Shown: positions 27,639-36,625, counted from the stretch's first letter. The stretch: 64,000 nt of DNA from Desulfuromonadales bacterium (GCA_030154185.1 JASKKK010000003.1:23352-87351); one strand, 5' to 3'. Made by a program: numbers and translations. The notes: a model not told the origin generated them from the sequence alone.

Positions 27639-28586
27639 TCAGCGAGTCACCGGTTTCGGGGTGATACCGAGGGCTGCCAGAATACGATCGGCACCGCGGT
27701 CCAAGAGGCTTTCCGCCAGTTGGCATCCGACACTTTCGGCTTGCGACAGTGGCGCAGTGAGGGTCTCCTTGAGCAGGTTGCGGCCATTGACTTCGGCCAC
27801 CAGTCCGGTCAAGCTCAAGCTCTCGCCCGCGACCGTGGCATGGGCCGCCAGCGGCACCTGGCAGCCGCCGTCCAAGCGGCGCAGAAAGGCCCTCTCGGCG
27901 GTCACCGCCAGGGCGGTGGCAGGATCGTGCAGGGGCGCGATCAGCGCCAGAGTTCGGCGGTCGTCTTCGCGGCATTCCAGTCCCAGGGCCCCCTGGCCGA
28001 TGGCAGGCAGACTCAGGTCGGTCGGCAGGTATTCGCTGATTCGCTCCGCCAGCCCAAGACGTTTAAGACCGGCTGCGGCCAGCACGATACCGTCGAGCTT
28101 TTCTTCCTCCATTTTGCGCAGGCGGGTCTCGACATTGCCGCGCAGCGACACGATGTCGAGATCGGGGCGGCGGTGCAGCAACTGGGCCTGACGACGCAGA
28201 GCCGAGGTGCCGATACGCGCACTTTCGGGCAGCCGTTCGAAACCGCGGGCATCCGGCGTTACCAGAGCATCACGGGGATCCTCGCGCGGCGGAATGCAGG
28301 GCAGAATCAGCCCCGACGGCAACACCGAAGGAACATCCTTCATGGAATGCACGGCCAGATCGATGCCACCATCGTACAGGGCTGCCTCGATTTCCTTGAC
28401 GAACAATCCCTTGCCGCCGACCTTGGCCAACGGAACATCGAGAATCTTATCCCCCTTGGTTGTGATCGGCACCAGGGTGACGGTCAGTTCCGGATGCAGA
28501 GTCTGCAGTTGATGTTGGACCCACTCGGCCTGCCAGAGGGCCAAACGGCTGGCACGAGTGCCGATGCGCAATGTGTTAGAGGTCAT
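27639..28586 (-). CDS. hemC: Porphobilinogen deaminase (hydroxymethylbilane synthase)
   Basis: A 315-residue HemC that polymerises four porphobilinogens into hydroxymethylbilane. Seen are RIGTRASRLALWQ at the start, KDVPSVLPSGL, GTSALRRQAQLL, the RLRKM segment, and the dipyrromethane cofactor cysteine in LDGGCQVPLA near residue 245. The ATG overlaps the hemA stop as ATGA, and the stop is two bases before the cobA-hemD start, so translation of the three is probably coupled. Confidence 0.96.
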   Translation of the reverse strand: MTSNTLRIGTRASRLALWQAEWVQHQLQTLHPELTVTLVPITTKGDKILDVPLAKVGGKGLFVKEIEAALYDGGIDLAVHSMKDVPSVLPSGLILPCIPPREDPRDALVTPDARGFERLPESARIGTSALRRQAQLLHRRPDLDIVSLRGNVETRLRKMEEEKLDGIVLAAAGLKRLGLAERISEYLPTDLSLPAIGQGALGLECREDDRRTLALIAPLHDPATALAVTAERAFLRRLDGGCQVPLAAHATVAGESLSLTGLVAEVNGRNLLKETLTAPLSQAESVGCQLAESLLDRGADRILAALGITPKPVTR

Positions 28587-29914
28587 GAAATTGAATCCTG
28601 TTTCGTATCGGCGCCTTCTTCGACGGCATCCGTCCCCGACTTTTGTGGATCGGGATTCAGATCGAACAAGCGCCTTACGGCTTCGAGATAGATTTCCCCG
28701 GTAATGTCGTCTCCGGCACGCTTGAGAACGCTCAGAGGGGAATGCAGCAGTTTGTTGACGATGGAACGGGTCAGGGCTTCGACGGCACGGCGGTCGCCGG
28801 CATCGAGATGCCGCAGGCCGTGGAGGGTTTTTTCCGTTTCGCTACGGCGGATTTCTTCCACCTGCTGACGCAGAGCTACGATCATGGGCGTAGCCTCGAG
28901 GCTGCGCAGCCAGCTGTAAAACCGGTCTATTTCCTGCTCGATAATGTCTTCGGCCTTTTTGGCCGCCTTGCGCCGCTCCCGCAGATTGGTTTCGATAACA
29001 CCGTTGAGATCGTCGATATCATACAGATAAACGTTGTCGATCTGGTTGGCATCGGGATCGATATTGCGGGGCACGGCAATATCGATGAGAAACATGGGGC
29101 GGTTTTTGCGCTGGCGAATGACCTCTTCGAGTTGTGCGCGGGTCACCAGCAGCCCCCCCGCCGCGGTAGAGGTCAACACGATATCGGCCCGGCTCAGATA
29201 CAGGGGAAATTCGGCAAAGGGCACGGCTCGTCCGTCAAACTGTTCGGCCAGCGCCTGAGCCCGCGCCAGGGTGCGATTGGTGACCAGCACCTCGCCGACT
29301 TGCTGGCCGGTCAGGTGACGTGCCGCAAGCTCGCACATTTTGCCGGCCCCGACGATCATAACGTTTTTGTCCGTCAGTTCGCCGAAAATCTTGCGCGCCA
29401 GTTCCACCGCCGCATAGGACACGGATACCGCATGTTGCGCAATGGCGGTTTCGTTGCGCACCCGCTTGGCTGCAGCAAAAGCTTTTGGCATCAGCCGGTT
29501 GAAAACCGGACCGGCAGTGCAACTCGATTCGGCCTGATTGTAGGCTTCCTTCAGCTGGCCGAGAATCTGAGGTTCGCCGAGAATCATGGAGTCGAGACTC
29601 GATGCAACCCGGAAAAGATGATGTATGGCATCCCGTCCGCAATGGACATACAGGTGCGGTTTGACCTGATTCTCATCGAGCCCGTGATACGCCGCCATAT
29701 AGCGTTGCAAACGAGCGCAGCCGAGAGGAATATCCTTACTCGCTGCATAAACTTCGACCCGGTTGCAGGTCGAAAGAATCATTGCCTCCGTCATTCCAGG
29801 CAAATCCGTCATGGCGCGCAAAACGCTGCCCGGATCGTCAGACGCGAAGTTAAGACGCTCACGCAGTTCGACGGGAGCGGTTTTGTAACTGAGGCCTAGG
29901 ACCAGAAAATTCAT
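28583..29914 (-). CDS. hemA: Glutamyl-tRNA reductase
   Basis: A 443-residue HemA, the first committed step of the C5 pathway: it reduces glutamyl-tRNA to glutamate-1-semialdehyde with NADPH. The catalytic cysteine is in ILSTCNRVEVYA near residue 50. The NADPH domain has VMIVGAGKMCELAARHL, and a C-terminal dimerisation helix ends the protein. It follows the CcsA-like gene by 27 bases. hemL is not in the window. Confidence 0.96.
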   Translation of the reverse strand: MNFLVLGLSYKTAPVELRERLNFASDDPGSVLRAMTDLPGMTEAMILSTCNRVEVYAASKDIPLGCARLQRYMAAYHGLDENQVKPHLYVHCGRDAIHHLFRVASSLDSMILGEPQILGQLKEAYNQAESSCTAGPVFNRLMPKAFAAAKRVRNETAIAQHAVSVSYAAVELARKIFGELTDKNVMIVGAGKMCELAARHLTGQQVGEVLVTNRTLARAQALAEQFDGRAVPFAEFPLYLSRADIVLTSTAAGGLLVTRAQLEEVIRQRKNRPMFLIDIAVPRNIDPDANQIDNVYLYDIDDLNGVIETNLRERRKAAKKAEDIIEQEIDRFYSWLRSLEATPMIVALRQQVEEIRRSETEKTLHGLRHLDAGDRRAVEALTRSIVNKLLHSPLSVLKRAGDDITGEIYLEAVRRLFDLNPDPQKSGTDAVEEGADTKQDSIS

Positions 29915-29941
29915 GAAACGGCAGAATTCCTTGTAAAAATA

Positions 29942-30778
29942 TCAGTATGTCCCCAGGGCGGAATAGCTGTGCAGACCCGACAGCAGCAGATTGACTCCCA
30001 AGAAGGTAAACAGCAGCAAGACAAAACCGATGATAGCCAGTACGGCAGCCTTGCGCCCCCGCCAGCCGACGGCCAGGCGACCGTGCAGCAGTGCAGCGTA
30101 AAGGAACCAGGTGATAAGGGCCCACGTTTCCTTGGGATCCCAGCTCCAATAGGCCCCCCAGGCGCGATCTGCCCAGATCGCGCCGGTAATGATGCCGAGT
30201 GTCATCAGGGGAAAACCGATGGTAAGGCAGCGATAATTCAGGTTATCGAGGACCTGCAGGGACGGTAGACGGTAGAAAAGGGAGGACACCTTCTTCTTCT
30301 TCAGCATGCGCTCCTGCAGCAGATAAAGACAACCGGCCACGGCGGCCAGGGCGAAAACCGCATCCCCGAGAAACGCCAACACCACATGCACCGGGAGCCA
30401 CCAACTCTGCAGGGGAGGAGGAGGCGCCGTGGTTGCGGTCGATACGGCACTGCCGAAAATCATCAAGACCAGGGCCAGCGGAGCGACAAAGGCCCCGAGT
30501 ACCGCCAACCGGTAACGCAGGTGAAACAAAAGGAAAGTGCCGATAATCGCCCAGGCGAAAAACGACAGAGACTCGTGGAGACTCGACAGCGGCGGAAAGC
30601 CGGTCGTCAGATAACGACTGATCATACTCAGGCTGTGCAGACCGAAACCGCTCCAGAGAAGAACGCGGCCATGCCGGCCGAGAGCGGGCCGCCGCCAAAG
30701 TATATCGGCCAGGGCCAATCCCGTAGCCAGGGCATAAGCCAGCAGGGTTGTACGAAACAAAAGGATATCTATGGTCAT
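29942..30778 (-). CDS. CcsA/CcmC-type cytochrome c assembly membrane protein
   Basis: A 278-residue protein with about eight membrane helices and the heme-handling tryptophan-rich WWD motif WGAYWSWDPKETW. Conserved histidines flank it, as in the CcsA/HemX/CcmC family. CcsA-type proteins deliver heme across the membrane to apocytochromes in System II; HemX-type members affect HemA levels. Its position directly before hemA, as in Bacillus hemAX and many Desulfuromonadales, leaves both roles open. Its start overlaps the preceding siroheme gene by four bases (ATGA). No CcsB/ResB partner gene is visible here. Confidence 0.85.
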   Translation of the reverse strand: MTIDILLFRTTLLAYALATGLALADILWRRPALGRHGRVLLWSGFGLHSLSMISRYLTTGFPPLSSLHESLSFFAWAIIGTFLLFHLRYRLAVLGAFVAPLALVLMIFGSAVSTATTAPPPPLQSWWLPVHVVLAFLGDAVFALAAVAGCLYLLQERMLKKKKVSSLFYRLPSLQVLDNLNYRCLTIGFPLMTLGIITGAIWADRAWGAYWSWDPKETWALITWFLYAALLHGRLAVGWRGRKAAVLAIIGFVLLLFTFLGVNLLLSGLHSYSALGTY

Positions 30779-31440
30779 GTATTCCTTTCCGGTAGATCGA
30801 TTCCCAAAGAAGCCAGGGACCAGGACGGTCCGAAAACCTCATGCAGCAGATCGTCTACCCCCGCCGCATTCCCGACAGTCAGCAATTCCAGCAACGAACC
30901 GGCGAGCAAACGGCGCAACGCTTCGCGGCTGTAATCGATGGAGCCCTTATCGTGCAGGGCATGCTGACGCGCGGCAGCGGCAATATCGACGACCAGGGCC
31001 AGGGATTCCGGCAACAGGGCATCGAGCTGATCCCGAACGACGGTAGCCAGGGCAGGGCTGCGTCCCGAACTGCTGACCGCCAGAGTCATTTCTCCCCGGC
31101 GCAACACCGCCGGCAGACTGAAATCGCCCTCCGACGGAGAACCGGCGAGGCATACGGGTATGCCCAAGCGGCGGGCCTCCGCGGCCACACTGCGATCGCT
31201 GGCAGCATCACCGGTAGCGGCAAAAACCAGACTGGCGCCGTCAAGATCTCCGGAGCGAAAGACCCGTGATACCGTTTCGACCCTCTCCCGGCCAATATGC
31301 GACGACAATCTCGGGCTGACCAGACGCACCTTTGCGCCGGCCTTCAGCAGGCCGTGTGCCTTACGCATGCCGACAGGCCCTCCGCCCACCACCACACAGA
31401 GTTTTCCGGCCAGTTGCAACATTACGGGATATTCGGTCAT
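30775..31440 (-). CDS. Precorrin-2 dehydrogenase / sirohydrochlorin ferrochelatase
   Basis: A 221-residue protein of the CysG N-terminal/Met8p type, which oxidises precorrin-2 to sirohydrochlorin with NAD+ and may insert iron to form siroheme. The NAD motif VVVGGGPVGMRKAHGLL is at residues 16-32, and the family SSSGRSPALATVVRDQL segment near 115-135. ATG 31440 has AGGAG six bases upstream; the 12 codons before it are dropped. Together with the SUMT domain of cobA-hemD it completes a siroheme branch in the same operon. Confidence 0.9.
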   Translation of the reverse strand: MTEYPVMLQLAGKLCVVVGGGPVGMRKAHGLLKAGAKVRLVSPRLSSHIGRERVETVSRVFRSGDLDGASLVFAATGDAASDRSVAAEARRLGIPVCLAGSPSEGDFSLPAVLRRGEMTLAVSSSGRSPALATVVRDQLDALLPESLALVVDIAAAARQHALHDKGSIDYSREALRRLLAGSLLELLTVGNAAGVDDLLHEVFGPSWSLASLGIDLPERNT

Positions 31441-31521
31441 AGACAACTCCTGGCCGGATTCCGCTCCTGATGTCAAGACGGCTGTTCACCGCCTCGTGAA
31501 CGGATCCCGGCTTTGCGATCT

Positions 31522-32097
31522 TCAGATGCCGAAAAGTTCTCCCTCGACCAGTTCGCACAGCAGATGCCCGAAAAACAGACCCGTTTCCGCCGCGCGCCCT
31601 ACGGAATCGGTTGTCAGCCGAAATAGGAAATGGGGGCCGTCTCCGTGGATCTCTTCCTTTTCCGGCAACAGGGCCGCGGTTATGCATCCAAGCTCGCGGG
31701 CTTCCGCCAGTCCTTCCAGGACGGCGTCATTATGGGATACATCCCCCAGCCCCAGAACCGCGTCGCCTTCGGTGGCGATGAGCTGCAACTGCTGGGCAAA
31801 AAAAGCACCGCTGCGCCCTTCCTTGGCCAGCGATGCGGCCAACGGCAGATCCTGACACAGGGATAACGCCGGCAGGGCGGGACGTTCGATATGGAGTCGA
31901 TGCCGGAAAAGATTGGCCACCAGATTGGCGATGGAGCAAAGCGGCCCGCTGCCGAGAACCATGAGACGTCCGCCCCGGTTGAAAATCTCCGCAACCTGGC
32001 CGGAAAAAGTCACCAATTCGTTGGCCTGCATGAGAAAAGTTTCTTCAAGTACCGCGGTATGCTCACGCAGTGATTTACTGATTTTATCCTGAAGCAT
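31522..32097 (-). CDS. SIS-domain protein (GmhA/DiaA-like)
   Basis: A 191-residue protein with one SIS (sugar isomerase) domain. FNRGGRLMVLGSGPLCSIANLVANLF matches the first strand and phosphosugar loop, and EGDAVLGLGDVSHNDAVLEGL the second. Compared with GmhA it lacks several catalytic residues that I would expect, so a sedoheptulose-7-phosphate isomerase role is doubtful. It is the first gene of the tetrapyrrole operon, 81 bases before the siroheme gene. Two ATGs are adjacent (32100 and 32097); the second is better spaced from AGG. Confidence 0.7.
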   Translation of the reverse strand: MLQDKISKSLREHTAVLEETFLMQANELVTFSGQVAEIFNRGGRLMVLGSGPLCSIANLVANLFRHRLHIERPALPALSLCQDLPLAASLAKEGRSGAFFAQQLQLIATEGDAVLGLGDVSHNDAVLEGLAEARELGCITAALLPEKEEIHGDGPHFLFRLTTDSVGRAAETGLFFGHLLCELVEGELFGI

Positions 32098-32131
32098 CAT
32101 AACCTGTGCCTTTGCCTGCGAATTTTTCAGA

Positions 32132-32160
32132 ATGATAGGTTGGGCCTTGCGGTGTGTCAA
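32132..32160 (-). promoter_or_regulatory. Sigma-70 promoter of the tetrapyrrole operon
   Basis: On the minus strand TTGACA (32160-32155) and TATCAT (32137-32132) are separated by 17 bases, about 35 bases before the SIS gene start. This is one of the best promoters in the window. Confidence 0.75.
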
Positions 32161-32184
32161 GAACTAGCTGTAAACATCTTGGGA

Positions 32185-32214
32185 AGCATAAGACCCTTGC
32201 TTTTTTCTTATGCT
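32185..32214. promoter_or_regulatory. 9-bp inverted repeat upstream of trxA
   Basis: AGCATAAGA and TCTTATGCT form a perfect dyad with a 12-base loop between the divergent SIS and trxA genes. A possible trxA promoter (TTATGC, 17 bases, TATCTG) overlaps the right arm, so it may be an operator; a terminator is less likely at this place. Confidence 0.45.
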
Positions 32215-32290
32215 CTTTTATGATGGGGTATATCTGATAGAAGATTTCTGGGTGAATCATTAACTCTGAATTTAAAAGGAGAAGATATCG

Positions 32291-32620
32291 ATGGCAAGTG
32301 AGAAGGTTATACATCTTTCCGATAGCAGTTTCGAAGCTGACGTGCTGAAATCCTCCGTTCCCGTGCTGGTCGATTTCTGGGCTTCCTGGTGCGGTCCCTG
32401 CAAAGCTATTGCGCCGGCTATCGACGATCTGGCCGATCAGTTCGACGGCCAGGTCAAAATCGCCAAAATCAACGTCGACGAAAACCCCGCCACCCCCAGC
32501 AACTACGGCGTGCGCGGCATTCCGACCCTGATCCTTTTCAAGGACGGACAGGTTGTCGACCAGGTGGTAGGCGCCGTCCCCAAGGGGCAGCTTGAAACCC
32601 TGATCAAAAAGGTGCTGTGA
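32291..32620 (+). CDS. trxA: Thioredoxin
   Basis: A 109-residue thioredoxin, the general cytosolic disulfide reductant. The active site is FWASWCGPCKA near residue 33, the buried aspartate lies before it, and the cis-proline is in RGIPTLILFKDG. Length and motifs are those of TrxA. AAGGAG precedes the ATG. It is a single gene with its own terminator. Confidence 0.96.
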   Translation: MASEKVIHLSDSSFEADVLKSSVPVLVDFWASWCGPCKAIAPAIDDLADQFDGQVKIAKINVDENPATPSNYGVRGIPTLILFKDGQVVDQVVGAVPKGQLETLIKKVL

Positions 32621-32641
32621 GCCTGAAACGGCCAAGTCATG

Positions 32642-32677
32642 AAAAAAGGACCGGTGTTCATGCATCGGTCCTTTTTT
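32642..32677 (+). terminator. Intrinsic terminator of trxA
   Basis: AAAAAAGGACCG and CGGTCCTTTTTT form a 12-bp stem with a T6 tail, 22 bases after the trxA stop. Confidence 0.9.
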
Positions 32678-32838
32678 ATTGCAGGCTACCCTGCAACAAC
32701 GCTATCCCAGGCAATTATACACCTGTTTTTCACTTTGAAAATCTCGAAGGAAATTCGCGTTATACCTTCCCTGTCCTTGGTGCTCTTTGTGGCGAGGCCC
32801 TTCATTTTTCCGCGCAACTCAGACAGATCAAATCGCCT

Positions 32839-33342
32839 TCAGAGTTCTTCGGGATGAGCCGCCTTGAGCATGCGGAACAATTCCCGGAAGGCGCGCTTAT
32901 CCTTATGCTGCCGCGCACTTTCGGCCAGGCGGCGGAGTTTGTCGGTATCGATCCGGGACATCTTCTGACGCACCTCGTCGAGAGCGCCTTCGCGTTGCTC
33001 CGGGTCGCAAAGCCGTTCGCGCAACGCCTCCAGATAGTGAAAATCGGCTGCGGCCTTCCGACGGCCGAGCTGCAGGTCCTCGAGAAAGGCCTCCGCCTGC
33101 TGGTGGCTGTCTTCATCCCGACGCAACAGGCCGGCCAGATGCTTCAGCTGCCGCTTGCGGGCACCATGGGAGTTGATGCGGCGCGCTTCGTCGATAGCCT
33201 CGCGAATTTCACCGTTCAGAGGCAGCCGACGGAAATCGGCATCGCCAAGAGCGACGAGACGACCGGCCATGTCTTCCACGGCTTTAGCTGCACGTTTCTT
33301 GGCACTGCGGCTCGGTTGCTGTTCCCGCTTCAAATCATTCAT
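32839..33342 (-). CDS. darP: DarP/YjgA-family ribosome-associated protein (DUF615)
   Basis: A 167-residue, highly charged helical protein of the DUF615 family. DarP (YjgA) binds late 50S precursors and promotes peptidyl-transferase centre maturation in E. coli. Family segments visible are EREQQPSRSAKKR-like at the N-terminus (KREQQPSRSAKKR), INSHGARKRQLKHLAGLLR in the middle, and a C-terminal HKDKRAFRELFRML. The ATG at 33342 overlaps the dtd stop (TGATG). It is the last gene of the dapF-to-darP operon. Confidence 0.88.
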   Translation of the reverse strand: MNDLKREQQPSRSAKKRAAKAVEDMAGRLVALGDADFRRLPLNGEIREAIDEARRINSHGARKRQLKHLAGLLRRDEDSHQQAEAFLEDLQLGRRKAAADFHYLEALRERLCDPEQREGALDEVRQKMSRIDTDKLRRLAESARQHKDKRAFRELFRMLKAAHPEEL

Positions 33343-33791
33343 CAAAATACCTTACGGCTGTCGAGCAGAAAAGTGGCCGGCCCGTCGTTGACGAGATGCA
33401 CCTGCATCATGGCCTGAAAGCGCCCGGCGGCCACGGTCAGCCCCCGCTGGCGCAATTGCTCGATGTAATCGAGATATAACGCATTGGCGGTATCGGGGAG
33501 CGCAGCGCGGGAAAACCCGGGCCGCCGCCCCTTGCGGCAATCGGCGGCCAAAGTGAATTGGGAAACCACCAGCAACTCTCCGCCGATGTCCTCTACCGAC
33601 AGATTCATCTTCCCCTGTGTATCCTCGAACAAGCGCAGCTCCGCGGTCTTTCTGGCCAGCAGCATGACATCCTGCCGATCATCGCCTTCTTCCACACCGA
33701 GCAGCACCATCAGTCCCCGATCGATGGCACCGACAATTTCACCGTCAACCTCGACATGTGCCTGGGTCACACGCTGCAGTACCGCTCTCAT
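33342..33791 (-). CDS. dtd: D-aminoacyl-tRNA deacylase
   Basis: A 149-residue Dtd enzyme, which hydrolyses D-aminoacyl-tRNA (and Gly-tRNA-Ala). The two active-site signatures are clear: SQFTLAADCRKGRRPGF and the cross-subunit NDGPATFLL near the C-terminus, the latter the Gly-cisPro-type loop. Its ATG overlaps the nfo stop as ATGA, and its stop overlaps the darP start. Confidence 0.95.
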   Translation of the reverse strand: MRAVLQRVTQAHVEVDGEIVGAIDRGLMVLLGVEEGDDRQDVMLLARKTAELRLFEDTQGKMNLSVEDIGGELLVVSQFTLAADCRKGRRPGFSRAALPDTANALYLDYIEQLRQRGLTVAAGRFQAMMQVHLVNDGPATFLLDSRKVF

Positions 33792-34636
33792 GCCTGCGCC
33801 TCCGCCATCTGGCGCAACATGGACAGTTCCCGCAAATGGTGACAGTTTTTCTCCCCAGGGGCGGTTTCCAGGATTTTAGGTACGGCTTCGAAGCGGGGAT
33901 CCCGCATCAGGGCGGCAAAAGACTCCAGAGCGATGGAGCCCTGGCCGATATGCGCATGGCGGTCGACACGGGAGCCGCGCTCTTTTTTGGAATCGTTGAG
34001 ATGAAAGGCGGCGATGCGATCGACACCGAAAAGACGCTCACATTCCTTCATCACCTCTTGATAACCGTCCGCAGAGGTAAGATCGTAGCCGGCGGCAAAC
34101 GCATGGCAGGTGTCGAAACAGATGCCGAAATTCCCATCGGGCACCAGCTCCATGATCGTTGCCAGGTGTTCGAGGCGATACCCGAGGTAACTGCCTTGGC
34201 CGGCGGTATTTTCCAGCAATACCTGTACCTGGGGCGGCGCCTCGGCAAAAACAGCGCGAAAAGCTTCCGCGATGCGCTGTAGTCCTACATCCTCCCCCGC
34301 ATCGAGGTGCGCGCCGGGATGCATCACCAATCCGCCGATGCCGAGGGTGGCGCAACGCTGCATTTCATCCTGGAAGGCGGCCAGGGAACGACTGCGTTTT
34401 TCACCATCGGGCGCTGCCAGATTGATAAGATAGCTGTCGTGGGCGATAACCGAAGAGACCCGACTGCTTTTCCTTGCGGAAGCAAAAGCCTCAATCTCCT
34501 TATCGTGCAAGGGTTTGGCCTTCCACCGGTTGGCGTTTTTGGTAAAGATCTGCATAGCTGTGGCGCCGATGTCCTCCGCCCGGCGAAAGGCGCGACTGGC
34601 GCCGCCGGCAATGGATACGTGAGCTCCAAGCAGCAT
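33788..34636 (-). CDS. nfo: Endonuclease IV (AP endonuclease)
   Basis: A 282-residue TIM-barrel endonuclease IV, which cuts 5' of abasic sites. Zinc-ligand segments are visible in order: LGAHVSIAGG, VMHPGAHLDAG, LLENTAGQGSYLG, FDTCHAFAAGYDL, FHLNDSK, and the final ILETAPGE. The ORF track runs far upstream; ATG 34636 (or GTG 34642, which overlaps the previous stop) matches the family N-terminus. It is coupled on both sides to its neighbours. Confidence 0.94.
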   Translation of the reverse strand: MLLGAHVSIAGGASRAFRRAEDIGATAMQIFTKNANRWKAKPLHDKEIEAFASARKSSRVSSVIAHDSYLINLAAPDGEKRSRSLAAFQDEMQRCATLGIGGLVMHPGAHLDAGEDVGLQRIAEAFRAVFAEAPPQVQVLLENTAGQGSYLGYRLEHLATIMELVPDGNFGICFDTCHAFAAGYDLTSADGYQEVMKECERLFGVDRIAAFHLNDSKKERGSRVDRHAHIGQGSIALESFAALMRDPRFEAVPKILETAPGEKNCHHLRELSMLRQMAEAQA

Positions 34637-34638
34637 AT

Positions 34639-35301
34639 TCACCCCCCCGCAATCGTCGAGGGGAAGCCGGCGGCTGTCCCGCCCGCCAGGATTTCGGGAA
34701 GCTGCACGACCTCGGCAAGCTGTCGGTCGACAAACGGTTCGGTCTCGGCATGGCCTACCAGAATGGTGACCATTCCAAGCTCCTTGGCCGGTTTGAGATT
34801 GGCCACGCTGTCTTCCACCATCATGCATCGCTCGCCGGCCATACCCAGGTTATCCAGCACCCGACGATACGGCTCGGGATAGGGTTTGGGAAGATAGTCG
34901 GCAACCCGGATATCGAAGACTTCATCGAACAGATCGGCAACGCCCAGCGCATCGAGAACGCGGTCGACATGGGCACGACTGCTGTTGGTGAAAATGACCT
35001 TGGTCTGAGGCAGCGATACCAGCACTTTTCTAAGTTCGGGATCGACATGCAGGCGGCTGCCGACGTTCACATCGTGAACATAGTGCAGATAATCCTCGGG
35101 ATCGACCTGATGATGCCGCATGAGCCCCTGCATGGTAACGCCGTAGTCCTGCCAGTATCGACGGCGCAAGGTGTCGACCTGCTGCAGGGGGATGCCGACC
35201 ACCTCGTGCATGTAATTGTTGATGCGCTTGTCTATAAGCGAAAACAGGTCACAGCGAGGTGAATAAAGAGTGTTGTCGAGATCGAACAAGATACAATCCA
35301 T
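34639..35301 (-). CDS. HAD-family hydrolase (pyrimidine 5'-nucleotidase-like)
   Basis: A 220-residue HAD phosphatase. Motif I is LFDLDNTLYS, motif II FTNSSRAH, motif III lysine in LPKPYPEPY and motif IV MVEDSVANL. The DLDNTLY form and the helical cap are those of the SDT1/pyrimidine 5'-nucleotidase and phosphoglycolate-phosphatase-like group. The substrate is not certain. ATG 35301 follows GGAGGA; the longer track start lies in the HIT gene. It sits five bases after the HIT gene. Confidence 0.82.
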   Translation of the reverse strand: MDCILFDLDNTLYSPRCDLFSLIDKRINNYMHEVVGIPLQQVDTLRRRYWQDYGVTMQGLMRHHQVDPEDYLHYVHDVNVGSRLHVDPELRKVLVSLPQTKVIFTNSSRAHVDRVLDALGVADLFDEVFDIRVADYLPKPYPEPYRRVLDNLGMAGERCMMVEDSVANLKPAKELGMVTILVGHAETEPFVDRQLAEVVQLPEILAGGTAAGFPSTIAGG

Positions 35302-35306
35302 AGCGC

Positions 35307-35738
35307 TTATTCCTCCCCGCATTCGACCCGATCCAGAGCCACGCGAATGCGGCTGATCTCCTCGCGATACCGGTTGTCGGAAAGCCGACATTCCTGGTGG
35401 GATTCGCTCCAGATGGGGCGCGGCCAGAGCGGGTCGTCGGTCTGCCGCGGCACCAGATGCCAATGCATGTGTGGCACCATGTTGCCGAGCAGTTCATAAT
35501 TCATCTTGGCTGGCCGGTAAACGGCGGCCAGGGCTGCCGCCATGCGGCTGACCTCTTCCACGACGGCCCCGCGCACGCCCGGTTCCATGTGGAAAAGCTC
35601 GGTAACGTGGGATTTGGTAAACAGCAGGGTATAGCCGGGAAAGAACTGATCACCATTGAGCATGGCGTAGCAGTGCTCGAATTCGGCGATACGCAGTTGC
35701 GACTGGTCCTGCCAGCGCGTGCACATGGGACAGCTCAT
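35307..35738 (-). CDS. HIT-family protein
   Basis: A 143-residue histidine triad protein with the motif HMHWHLVPR near residue 83 and an N-terminal CPMC pair (MSCPMCTRW). HIT proteins hydrolyse nucleotide phosphoramidates or dinucleoside polyphosphates; the substrate here is unknown. ATG 35738 overlaps the dapF stop (ATGA), and the 24 upstream codons in the track are part of dapF. Confidence 0.85.
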   Translation of the reverse strand: MSCPMCTRWQDQSQLRIAEFEHCYAMLNGDQFFPGYTLLFTKSHVTELFHMEPGVRGAVVEEVSRMAAALAAVYRPAKMNYELLGNMVPHMHWHLVPRQTDDPLWPRPIWSESHQECRLSDNRYREEISRIRVALDRVECGEE

Positions 35739-36574
35739 TGAGGATCGAAATCTCCCTCGAATACCTGTACTGCCGGACCGGTCATATAGACGCTGCCGTC
35801 CTCGTCCCATTCCATTTCCAGGTCGCCGCCCAGCAGATGATTAAGCAGGCGCCGCTCGGTCTTTTCGTTGAGAACGCAGGCGACAGTCACCGCTGAAGAG
35901 CCGGTGCCGCAGGCCAGGGTCTCGCCGGCCCCGCGTTCCCAGGTGCGCTGTTTGATCTCGGTGGGAGAAATGATCTCTATAAATTCGACGTTGGTGCGAT
36001 TGGGAAACAGGTCGTGGCTTTCGATGATTGGGCCGTATTTGGAAACCGGAAATTCATCGACATTGTCCACAAAAATGATGCAATGAGGATTGCCCATGGA
36101 CACACAGGTGATATGGAAGGTGCGGTCCAGAACTTTCATCTCGGTATTTACGACCTGCTCGTCAGGGTTGCCGGTCATGGGAATTTCGCCCCGCGTAAGC
36201 CGTGGTTTGCCCATATTGACGCGCACCCGTTCGACCTTGTTGTCGTCGTTGATAAACAACTGCAATGTCAGAATGCCGGCACCGGTTTCCGCTGTAATCT
36301 CCTGCTTGTCGACCAGACCATGGTCATAAGCGTATTTGGCGACACATCGGATGCCGTTGCCGCACATCTCCGATTCGCTGCCATCCGAATTGAACATGCG
36401 CATGCGCACGTCGGCCACCTCGGAAGGCAAAATCAGAATCAGACCGTCCGAACCGATACCGAAGTTGCGGTTGCTGACCGTACGGGCCATGGCGACAGGA
36501 TCGTCGATGGTTTCTTCAAAACAATTGACATAGACATAGTCGTTGCCGGCGCCGTGCATTTTGGCGAATTTCAT
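35735..36574 (-). CDS. dapF: Diaminopimelate epimerase
   Basis: A 279-residue DapF that converts LL- to meso-diaminopimelate for lysine and peptidoglycan. The two catalytic cysteines are seen in [12 protein letters not shown] (near residue 74) and [12 protein letters not shown] (near 219), and the start [14 protein letters not shown] is classic. ATG 36574 follows GGAAGGG; the 55 extra codons in the track are not conserved. It is the first gene of a six-gene coupled operon. Confidence 0.96.
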   Translation of the reverse strand: MKFAKMHGAGNDYVYVNCFEETIDDPVAMARTVSNRNFGIGSDGLILILPSEVADVRMRMFNSDGSESEMCGNGIRCVAKYAYDHGLVDKQEITAETGAGILTLQLFINDDNKVERVRVNMGKPRLTRGEIPMTGNPDEQVVNTEMKVLDRTFHITCVSMGNPHCIIFVDNVDEFPVSKYGPIIESHDLFPNRTNVEFIEIISPTEIKQRTWERGAGETLACGTGSSAVTVACVLNEKTERRLLNHLLGGDLEMEWDEDGSVYMTGPAVQVFEGDFDPQ

Positions 36575-36625
36575 GAAAAAAGCCCTTCCTTTTTCTCTGT
36601 ATGATCTGAATGATTGTAAACTGGA

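Noticed and set aside
27637-27975. N-terminal extension of the cobA-hemD ORF
   Set aside because: It lies within hemC in another frame; the SUMT domain begins right after ATG 27636.
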